A stretch of 20,258 nt of DNA, taken from the NCBI GenBank assembly GCA_002454195.1, contig DKIJ01000038.1, forward strand, positions 1 through 20,258, written 5' to 3'. Of the stretch, positions 14,380 through 20,258 are shown piece after piece; position 1 is the first letter of the stretch; every line of letters begins with the position of its first letter. Below the pieces are notes generated by a model. That model did no database searches, was not told the DNA's origin, and saw only the letters and a list, made by a program, of their open reading frames with translations. Source of the DNA: Flavobacterium sp. UBA6721. Its GTDB lineage: Bacteria; Bacteroidota; Bacteroidia; Flavobacteriales; Flavobacteriaceae. The position numbers and the translations under genes are program-made.

Positions 14380-15357
14380 ATGAAAAAAGCCCTAAGTTTA
14401 TTCGTTATACTAACACTTTTTAATTCCTGTGATGATGGTAATCTAACTCAGGAAGAAATAAGCTTCGATGAAGTTGCGACACAAAGCTGTTCCAATACAA
14501 GTAGTACCAATACATTACTCTATAAACTAAAAGATAAGGAAGCTCTAATCATGGAAATTCCTAATACCAGTATTGTTACCGAACTTACTGCTGCCAATGA
14601 TACCATTGAACTAGATATAAGTACCACATCAAATAGAGTAATCTATCGTTTTTATAATGGAACAGTAGCTACAGACAACATCTGTGAATCTATCGCTCCA
14701 GCGACTCCTGTTATTACAGACCAATGGACTGCTGTAAGTGGTAAAATTCAAATTGTAACTACTGCTGCAAAAACAACGAATGAAACTACTGGTGCCACAA
14801 AAATTAATGGATACAATCATAATATCACACTTAAAAATGTGACTTTTTCAAAAGCAAATGGCACTCAGGTCTATGAAACTTTCCCGTTTGGTGATTATAA
14901 AACGAATATAACTGCCTTGTCTTTAAATTTTGATCAAACATTAGAAAAATGTACTTCATCCAATGAAATTTACAATAACAACAACAGTGAAGCATTGGTA
15001 TTAAACATTGACCCTAATTTAATCTTAAACGAAACTACTCCAATAAATAGTCCTAGAACAGGATTAATTGGAACAAGTACAAACAGCTTGACTTATAAGT
15101 TATTTACGGGTGGCGTATTGAATAGTGATTATTTTTGTCAAACAACAACTCCAAATACGCCAACATTGAGTCAGCAATGGGATGGTATTGCTGGGGTAAG
15201 TGGTGTTAGCGGAATTATTGAAGTTAGTACAACAACCAATGGTCCAAACACATACAAACATACAATTGTACTTAAAAATGTATCTCTTCAAAAAGGAATT
15301 TTGAATTTTAATCTCGGTAAAAATTACATTCTAGGAGATGTTTTTACCTCTAATTAA
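14380..15357 (+). CDS. Surface lipoprotein with two homologous repeats, unknown function
   Basis: A 325-residue predicted lipoprotein. Residues 1-17 are a lipoprotein signal peptide ending in LFNSC, with Cys17 as the lipidated residue. DDGN follows; acidic residues just after the cysteine resemble the lipoprotein export signal that sends Bacteroidota lipoproteins to the cell surface. The rest is two copies of a beta-rich domain of about 140 residues (29-172 and 184-320). Shared landmarks are F-D followed by a cysteine (Cys37, Cys191), EALIMEI and EALVLNI, YRFYNGTVATDNICE and YKLFTGGVLNSDYFCQ (Cys102, Cys253), DQWTAVSGKIQIVTT and QQWDGIAGVSG, then HNITLKNVTF and HTIVLKNVSL. Two Cys per repeat could form disulfides. 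I choose the ATG at 14380; the frame is open from 14353 but the signal peptide starts here. Terminated at 15380. Confidence 0.82.
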   Translation: MKKALSLFVILTLFNSCDDGNLTQEEISFDEVATQSCSNTSSTNTLLYKLKDKEALIMEIPNTSIVTELTAANDTIELDISTTSNRVIYRFYNGTVATDNICESIAPATPVITDQWTAVSGKIQIVTTAAKTTNETTGATKINGYNHNITLKNVTFSKANGTQVYETFPFGDYKTNITALSLNFDQTLEKCTSSNEIYNNNNSEALVLNIDPNLILNETTPINSPRTGLIGTSTNSLTYKLFTGGVLNSDYFCQTTTPNTPTLSQQWDGIAGVSGVSGIIEVSTTTNGPNTYKHTIVLKNVSLQKGILNFNLGKNYILGDVFTSN

Positions 15358-15379
15358 AATTTAGTTTTATATCATAAAA

Positions 15380-15412
15380 AAAGGCTCGTTTGAAATTCAA
15401 ATGAGCCTTTTA
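15380..15412. terminator. Bidirectional terminator between lipoprotein and Smr genes
   Basis: AAAGGCTCGTTTGAA (15380-15394) pairs with TTCAAATGAGCCTTT (15396-15410) over 15 positions, one of them G-T. T-runs exist on both strands (AAAAAA upstream, TTTT downstream), so it can serve the convergent genes ending at 15357 and 15434. Confidence 0.85.
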
Positions 15413-15433
15413 ACTTTCTAAGAAATAGTATTA

Positions 15434-15985
15434 TTATTTTTTACTCTGCCTAATATAAACCTCCATTGCTCCCTGACCATACTTTTGGTAGTTTGCCTCG
15501 TGAAAATCAATATTATCATATCTTCCTAATAGGAAATCCAACTCAGCTTTCAATACCCCTTCACCTACCCCGTGAATCAAAACAATCTTGGGAATACGAT
15601 TTTTAATTGCAAATTCAATGTGTCGTTGCGCCGTTTCGGCTTGTAAGGTCAAAATATCATAATTAGACATTCCGTTCTTGTTCTTGACCAATTTCTCGAT
15701 ATGTAAATCAAATTCTGGGACTCCTACCTCGCGTTTGTCTTTTTTCTCTTTGACAAAACTTCTTGGTTTAGGAATGGCTTTTTCTTTTTTTATCGCTTCA
15801 GCATTTACTCCTTTGATACTGTCCATTAAATTTTCTGAACCACTGGTTTTAACCAATTCACTCATTGCAAATTTCATTACAAAACCCTCTTCGGTTTCAA
15901 TAGTTATTTCTTGCGCTTGAACCGACAAAACTACCCCATTTATGGCGTCATCTAGTACCGAAACTTTATCTCCTTTAGTCAACAT
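15434..15985 (-). CDS. DUF2027/Smr-domain protein (MutS2-like C-terminal domain)
   Basis: A 183-residue soluble protein. The N-terminal part begins with a small beta barrel, TKGDKVSVLDDAINGVVLSV, that recalls DUF2027. A charged linker follows (about 62-88, rich in K, E and P). The C-terminal part is a Smr domain: FDLHIEKL (92-99) is the first Smr motif (usually LDLHG) and IHGVGEGVLK (137-146) is the second (HGxGxG). Smr domains nick branched DNA or cut RNA; this protein lacks the MutS ATPase part, as stand-alone Smr proteins do. I use the ATG at 15985, not the longer frame start at 16027, because KQVKIQKKKKK-like residues upstream fall inside the neighbouring gene. Its first 11 bases overlap the end of the small membrane protein gene, implying coupled translation. 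Confidence 0.85.
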   Translation of the reverse strand: MLTKGDKVSVLDDAINGVVLSVQAQEITIETEEGFVMKFAMSELVKTSGSENLMDSIKGVNAEAIKKEKAIPKPRSFVKEKKDKREVGVPEFDLHIEKLVKNKNGMSNYDILTLQAETAQRHIEFAIKNRIPKIVLIHGVGEGVLKAELDFLLGRYDNIDFHEANYQKYGQGAMEVYIRQSKK

Positions 15986-16160
15986 CTTCTTCTTCTTTTT
16001 CTGGATTTTTACTTGGCGTTTTTGCACTTAATCGCATCATCCCAAACATAAAAACGGCCATTGCGATTACAGTCACATACACATTTTTATCTGCAGCAGT
16101 TTGCTCATAAAAAGCAACAACAATGGCAATAAACATGATAGGGAAAATTATTTTTTTCAT
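15975..16160 (-). CDS. Small two-helix membrane protein
   Basis: A 61-residue protein with two hydrophobic segments (about residues 3-17 and 27-42) and a charged C-terminal tail, SAKTPSKNPEKEEEDVD. I do not recognise a family. It lies directly upstream of the Smr gene and overlaps it by 11 bases, so it is a real co-transcribed gene rather than a chance frame. Its tail would lie in the cytoplasm if the N-terminus does. A TACTTTTG element on the minus strand (16187-16180) could be its -7 box. Confidence 0.65.
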   Translation of the reverse strand: MKKIIFPIMFIAIVVAFYEQTAADKNVYVTVIAMAVFMFGMMRLSAKTPSKNPEKEEEDVD

Positions 16161-16179
16161 TTTTATTTGAATCAGTTTT

Positions 16180-16187
16180 CAAAAGTA
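16180..16187 (-). promoter_or_regulatory. Possible -7 element for the small membrane protein-Smr operon
   Basis: On the minus strand this reads TACTTTTG, matching TAnnTTTG, 20 bases before the start codon at 16160. No correctly spaced TTG was found for the -33 box. Confidence 0.35.
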
Positions 16188-16303
16188 ATAAATTTAAAAT
16201 TGAAGTGTAAATAAAGAATAATTCAAATAGAGAAAATCTATTTTAAAACTGTTCGAATTCATTTTGTAAAAAACAACACTATCCTGTGAAAGCATCCTTG
16301 TTC

Positions 16304-16337
16304 TTGCCTTTTTATTCAAAATAGTTCAATATATTTG
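16304..16337 (+). promoter_or_regulatory. Bacteroidota-type promoter of cysE-cysM
   Basis: TTG at 16304-16306 and TATATTTG at 16330-16337 match the -33 (TTG) and -7 (TAnnTTTG) consensus with a 23-base spacer, at the upper end of the normal range. The leader to the ATG at 16400 would be about 55-60 bases. I see no obvious leader hairpin or known riboswitch in it. Confidence 0.55.
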
Positions 16338-16399
16338 TTTTAAATTAAATAACAAAATTCAAGTAGAATTCGCTCTACTAACAACACAATCCAAAAGTC

Positions 16400-17191
16400 A
16401 TGACAAAGGATTTAATTATAAAAAATATAGATGAGCTAAAAAGCCACACCTCAATCAATTACGGTATCAAAACTAAAGTAGAAGCATTTACTGAAAAAAT
16501 ATTCTACACCTTATTTGACGCTAATGCTCCATTGGACGAAAGTATTGACGTATTAGAAAAACAATTCAAAGAGATTGCTGCTCTGGCTTGCAAAAAACCA
16601 AATTCTTTGTGTGATGAAACCTGGAATCAATTTGTTAGCAAACTCCCATCGGTACTAAAAAAATTAAATCAAGATGCTGCATATATTTTAGAAAACGATC
16701 CTGCTTCAAATAGTATTGAGGAAGTTTATTTAGCCTATCCTGGTTTCTATGCAATTGCTATTTACCGTATTAGTCACGAATTATACCTTCAAGACTTATT
16801 GCTTTTTTCTCGTTTAATGAGCGAATATGCACACCGTATCACCGGTACCGACATTCATGCCGGTGCTCAAATTGATTCTCCATTTTTCATTGATCACGCA
16901 ACAGGTATTGTAATTGGTGAAACGGCAGTAATTGAGAAACACGTCAAAATTTATCAGGGAGTTACACTGGGTGCTTTAAGTGTTAGTAAAGAAATGAAAA
17001 ACGCTAAAAGACATCCTACCGTAGAGAAAAATGTATGCATTTATGCTAATGCAACTATTTTAGGAGGCGAAACAGTTATAGGCAAAGACAGTATTGTAGG
17101 AGGAAATGCCTGGGTAACCAAGTCGGTTCCTGCAAAATCAATTGTCATGAACACCACAACGACTGAAATAAAAGTAAAAGAAATTAAATAA
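16400..17191 (+). CDS. cysE: Serine O-acetyltransferase
   Basis: A 263-residue enzyme that makes O-acetylserine from serine and acetyl-CoA, the first committed step of cysteine synthesis. The N-terminal half is helical (residues 1-145, ending in AIYRISHELYLQDLL). The C-terminal half is a left-handed beta helix of hexapeptide repeats. Key residues are visible: TDIHAGAQI with Asp151, FFIDHATGIVIGETAVI with His166 (the catalytic His158 of E. coli CysE), and RHPTVEKNVCIYANATILGG with His205. The tail is TTTTEIKVKEIK; it does not end in Ile-like the E. coli protein, whose C-terminal Ile inserts into the sulfhydrylase, although the penultimate residue is Ile. The cysM start codon follows after one base, so the two form an operon. 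Confidence 0.93.
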   Translation: MTKDLIIKNIDELKSHTSINYGIKTKVEAFTEKIFYTLFDANAPLDESIDVLEKQFKEIAALACKKPNSLCDETWNQFVSKLPSVLKKLNQDAAYILENDPASNSIEEVYLAYPGFYAIAIYRISHELYLQDLLLFSRLMSEYAHRITGTDIHAGAQIDSPFFIDHATGIVIGETAVIEKHVKIYQGVTLGALSVSKEMKNAKRHPTVEKNVCIYANATILGGETVIGKDSIVGGNAWVTKSVPAKSIVMNTTTTEIKVKEIK

Positions 17192-17192
17192 T

Positions 17193-18080
17193 ATGAAACC
17201 TCAAAAATTAGTTGACTTAATAGGAAATACTCCTCTTGTAGAAACAGTCAATTTAGTAAAAAATAAAAACGTAAAACTGCTTTTAAAACTAGAAGGAAAC
17301 AATCCCGGTGGTAGCGTCAAAGACCGTGCTGCCTATTATATGATTAAAGGCGCATTAGACCGTGGTGAAATCAAAAAAGGAGACAAATTAATCGAAGCTA
17401 CCAGTGGAAACACTGGAATTGCATTAGCGATGATTGCGCAATTACTGGGAATCGAAATCGAATTAATCCTTCCAGAAGACTCTACTAAAGAACGTACACA
17501 AACCATGCGTGCTTATGGTGCTACAGTAATCCTTACTCCTGCCGCTGAAGGAATCATAGGTTCCAGAGATTACGCAGATAAAAAAGTGGCTGAAGGCGGT
17601 TACATCATGCTGAATCAATTTGCTAATAACGACAACTGGAAAGCACATTACAATACCACAGGTCCTGAAATTTGGAATGATACCGAAGGCACCGTAACAC
17701 ATTTTGTTTCGGCCATGGGAACTACTGGAACTATTATAGGTACTTCAACGTACTTAAAAGAACAAAATCCTGCTGTTCAAATTATTGGAGCACAACCATC
17801 CGAAGGATCACAAATTCCGGGAATTAGAAAATGGCCTCAGGAATACTTGCCTAAAATATTTCAAGCGTCAAAAGTAGATCGTACTATTGATGTGAGCGAA
17901 AAAGAAGCCCGTGCCATGACTAAACGACTGGCGCTGGAAGAAGGAGTTTTTGCCGGAATGAGTAGTGGTGGTGCTGTTACTGTAGCAGTAAAACTTGCCG
18001 AAGAACTAGAATCTGGCGTGATAGTAGCTATTATTTGTGATAGAGGAGACCGTTATTTATCTTCTGATTTATTTGATTAA
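17193..18080 (+). CDS. cysM: Cysteine synthase B (O-acetylserine sulfhydrylase)
   Basis: A 295-residue PLP enzyme that replaces the acetyl group of O-acetylserine with sulfide (or thiosulfate) to give cysteine. Family blocks: LVDLIGNTPLVE (7-18), GNNPGGSVKDRAAYYMI with PLP-binding Lys43, the substrate loop TSGNTG (70-75), the phosphate loop GTTGT (176-180) and GMSSGG (255-260). IPGIRKWPQEYLP (208-220) marks the CysM branch rather than CysK; CysM enzymes accept thiosulfate in E. coli. The gene begins one base after cysE, and the pair supplies cysteine. A strong terminator follows 22 bases after the stop. Confidence 0.94.
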   Translation: MKPQKLVDLIGNTPLVETVNLVKNKNVKLLLKLEGNNPGGSVKDRAAYYMIKGALDRGEIKKGDKLIEATSGNTGIALAMIAQLLGIEIELILPEDSTKERTQTMRAYGATVILTPAAEGIIGSRDYADKKVAEGGYIMLNQFANNDNWKAHYNTTGPEIWNDTEGTVTHFVSAMGTTGTIIGTSTYLKEQNPAVQIIGAQPSEGSQIPGIRKWPQEYLPKIFQASKVDRTIDVSEKEARAMTKRLALEEGVFAGMSSGGAVTVAVKLAEELESGVIVAIICDRGDRYLSSDLFD

Positions 18081-18102
18081 TTCAAAGCTCTCAAAATAAG
18101 TG

Positions 18103-18129
18103 AAAGCACTATTCTTAGTGCTTTTTTTT
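18103..18129 (+). terminator. Rho-independent terminator of cysE-cysM
   Basis: AAAGCACTA (18103-18111) pairs with TAGTGCTTT (18116-18124) around a 4-base loop, followed by a run of T to 18129. Confidence 0.9.
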
Positions 18130-18138
18130 ATGCATAAA

Positions 18139-18171
18139 AAAACCAGCTCAATTAAAAACTGTGCTGGTTTT
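18139..18171 (-). terminator. Terminator of the T9SS surface protein gene
   Basis: AAAACCAGC (18139-18147) pairs with GCTGGTTTT (18163-18171). On the minus strand this lies 20 bases past the stop and is followed by a run of T, so it serves the leftward gene. Confidence 0.85.
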
Positions 18172-18191
18172 CCATTTATAGAAACATCTTA

Positions 18192-20258
18192 TTATCGTTT
18201 CATCACATTAATTGTTTTACTATCGGTTCCCTGACTCACTTTAGTAATATATGAACCTATTGGCAAATCTTCTCCAAACTGAATTGTTTCACCATCTTTT
18301 TTGTCTATTACTTTCAATAATCTACCGGTACTATCATATACCAATACTTTAATATTCTCAGTACTTTCTCCTTCAACAGCCACATTAAATTGACTGATTG
18401 ATGGATTAGGATAAACCATTGCTTTAAATGGAGTTGGTTTAATTACATCTACAGCTTCTTCTTGTACAGTAACAACTGATTTAACTTCAGAAATTCTAGC
18501 AGTTGTTAAGCCTGATACTGTACAATTACCTCCTCCAGCTACATAAACCTGACTACCAGTATTAACTGCTTGTAATTCTGATTTTAAACTTATAGTATTC
18601 CATTTATTTGAAAACCATATTCCACCTGCTTTCCTATAATAAGTAATTGCTATCTGTTGTGTACAAGCATTTTGATATACAACCATTTGGAAAGTAGCAC
18701 CACTTTCAACCGAAACTGTTGTTCCATCTTGGAGTTGCTCTACCATATTTGCTTTGGCACTAAAATTACCTGTTGCCAATGGATTAGCAATAGCCAAAGA
18801 AGCAATAGAGTTTGTTTTGATTAAATAAGTATGTAATTTAGAATCCAAAATACCATTACTGTCATACCAGCTACGAACTAATATATTTACTTTACCTTTA
18901 GGATTAGTTCCTGATTTTGTATACTGAATATCAAATTGAAAATCTGTATTCAAACCTGCTGCGCCTTTAATATAACCAGACGATGCACTAGTATTGGATA
19001 AATTACTACCTCCCGTTATAAATCCTCCTGTTATAGGTTTGGAAACCGTTAGTATACTTTGAGCTGTAGCCTCCCAAGGATTATTAGTATAAGCTCCAGT
19101 AACTTTTATTGCTATTTGGAAACTATCTGAATTCAATGCCCCAATATTCAATTGAGCAATTGCACTTGCTGTCCCTACACTTCCATCTGTAACATCAACC
19201 AATCCAACAGGTAAATTCTGAGCATTTGGTATCGCAGTTAATGTAGTTCCATTTACAAAATAGAAAGATACTTTTGCTCCTCGAACATCCCCTGATGGAT
19301 TATTCGTATCCTTAATTGCAGCAACCATAGTTAATGTTGCAGTACTAGTATTTAGATCTGTAGTCCAAGCAAAGCCATCTCCTACATAAAAACCAGATGC
19401 TGTATATGGGCTAGCTGTTCTAGGATCTACAATTAAGTTTTTAGTATTAGTCGAACCTGAATAATTCAAATTAGAACTAATAAAACTAGCTGTGACTGTA
19501 TAACTTCCAGGCAAAACAGTTGATGGCAACTGATTGATTAACATAGCCTGTACTGAGCCATCAACTGAGCCCGGAATTGGGACTACATTTGCTGAATAAG
19601 TAGCAAGGATAATACTTCCTGACTTCACGTCAAATTTAACTTGCCCTATCAAAGGTGTAGCTGTATTTAATGGTTTAACAACAGCTGAATAAGTCAGATT
19701 ATCCATATAACGAACCTGATATCCACTTAATGTTAAAGTTAGATTTGTAGATGCCAAAGTAATATCTGCATCTGTTGTAACAGTAGTGTTTACAAGATTA
19801 TAATTACCACTAGAAGTACCACTAATAGAAATTCCATTTACTGTAATTGGTTTATCTATACCAACCAATGTACTATTGGGTTCATCAAAAGAAGCTGAAG
19901 TATATGAAGAAATTACATTATCTCCATTTACTTTATTAGTACCCAAAATAACTGTAGCAACAGAATTACCATCATATACTTTATTTATACCAGTCGCTGT
20001 CACTGTAAGATCTCTTTTAGTAATTATATCTTGAATAATAGTATTTCCCACTGCGTTATAATTTAAATTCCCTGCAAAATTCCATGAATCCGAAGAATAA
20101 GTACCTACATTAACATGTACTGTATTGGTAACATTCATTAAACTACTAAGATTCACTGGTGTTGGACTTTCAACTCCTACGGCTGTAAAGCTGGCAGTAT
20201 GAGAATTACCATCATAAGTCACATCGTAAGGAGTAACTGTGATTACTGCATCGGCTTT
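18192..20258 (-). CDS. Large secreted surface protein with MBG/YDG domains and T9SS tail (N-terminus outside window)
   Basis: The frame is open to the right edge, so only the last 688 residues are seen; the 12 residues before the first in-frame GTG also fit the domain (DAVITVTPYDVTYDGNS), so the true start lies outside. Two repeated modules are visible: an MBG-type domain (ITVTPYDVTYDGN to about residue 85) and a YDG-type domain (RDLTVTATGINKVYDGNSVA to about 175). An Ig-like region follows (about 175-280), then a longer Thr/Ser/Gly-rich region, TYYRKAGGIWFSNKWNTI among others. The last 80 residues are a type A T9SS sorting domain: VYPNPSISQFNVAVEG, IKVLVYDSTGRLLKVI and GSYITKVSQ, ending in MKR. 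It is exported across the outer membrane and probably attached to the cell surface. Likely role is adhesion; this is inference. Confidence 0.88.
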   Translation of the reverse strand, partial: KADAVITVTPYDVTYDGNSHTASFTAVGVESPTPVNLSSLMNVTNTVHVNVGTYSSDSWNFAGNLNYNAVGNTIIQDIITKRDLTVTATGINKVYDGNSVATVILGTNKVNGDNVISSYTSASFDEPNSTLVGIDKPITVNGISISGTSSGNYNLVNTTVTTDADITLASTNLTLTLSGYQVRYMDNLTYSAVVKPLNTATPLIGQVKFDVKSGSIILATYSANVVPIPGSVDGSVQAMLINQLPSTVLPGSYTVTASFISSNLNYSGSTNTKNLIVDPRTASPYTASGFYVGDGFAWTTDLNTSTATLTMVAAIKDTNNPSGDVRGAKVSFYFVNGTTLTAIPNAQNLPVGLVDVTDGSVGTASAIAQLNIGALNSDSFQIAIKVTGAYTNNPWEATAQSILTVSKPITGGFITGGSNLSNTSASSGYIKGAAGLNTDFQFDIQYTKSGTNPKGKVNILVRSWYDSNGILDSKLHTYLIKTNSIASLAIANPLATGNFSAKANMVEQLQDGTTVSVESGATFQMVVYQNACTQQIAITYYRKAGGIWFSNKWNTISLKSELQAVNTGSQVYVAGGGNCTVSGLTTARISEVKSVVTVQEEAVDVIKPTPFKAMVYPNPSISQFNVAVEGESTENIKVLVYDSTGRLLKVIDKKDGETIQFGEDLPIGSYITKVSQGTDSKTINVMKR

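Noticed and set aside
1..20258. CRISPR array, tRNA, rRNA, toxin-antitoxin or phage genes
   Set aside because: No regularly spaced repeats, tRNA-like cloverleaf, rRNA segment or recognisable defence or phage protein was seen.

Overview
The window looks like chromosomal DNA of a flavobacterium or close relative (Bacteroidota). It is AT-rich, start codons mostly lack Shine-Dalgarno sites, and several upstream regions carry the TAnnTTTG -7 element typical of this phylum. The last gene ends in a type IX secretion (Por secretion) tail, lipoproteins follow the Bacteroidota lipobox style, and extragenic repeats of the kind whose translation reads SLRGTKQS are present. Nothing indicates a phage, plasmid or complete insertion sequence.

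Layout. 53-1173: a Maf-type nucleotide pyrophosphatase followed closely by a short MscS-type channel. 1272-3113: three secreted or surface proteins of unknown function; two are tandem paralogs with very different charged tails, and the DNA in front of them carries three -24/-12 (sigma-54-like) promoter matches, two inside a duplicated promoter module. 3329-4327: an lpxD gene (lipid A acyltransferase) cut by an in-frame TAA. 4578-6206: a methylcrotonyl-CoA-type carboxyltransferase subunit. 6300-7360: an overlapping pair, a GNAT acetyltransferase and an AHSA1/SRPBCC protein. 7484-11564: fdhD, an FdhF/YdeP-type molybdopterin oxidoreductase, a three-helix membrane protein and a DUF4265 protein. 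11565-11887: a cluster of extragenic repeats between convergent genes. 11888-12928 (minus): an O-methyltransferase interrupted by an in-frame TAG. 13173-14297 (minus): a cysteine desulfurase, divergent from a two-repeat lipoprotein at 14380-15357. 15434-16160 (minus): a small membrane protein overlapping a DUF2027/Smr protein. 16400-18080: a cysE-cysM cysteine biosynthesis operon. 18192 to the right edge (minus): the C-terminal part of a large MBG/YDG-type T9SS-secreted surface protein.

How the parts may work together. A sulfur theme runs through the second half: CysE and CysM make cysteine, cysteine desulfurase releases its sulfur, and FdhD passes sulfur to the molybdenum cofactor of enzymes such as the adjacent YdeP-type oxidoreductase. 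The genes are not one operon, so the link is biochemical inference. The items most worth checking are the two full-length genes each broken by one in-frame stop (lpxD and the O-methyltransferase), and the sigma-54-like promoter set in front of the secreted paralogs.
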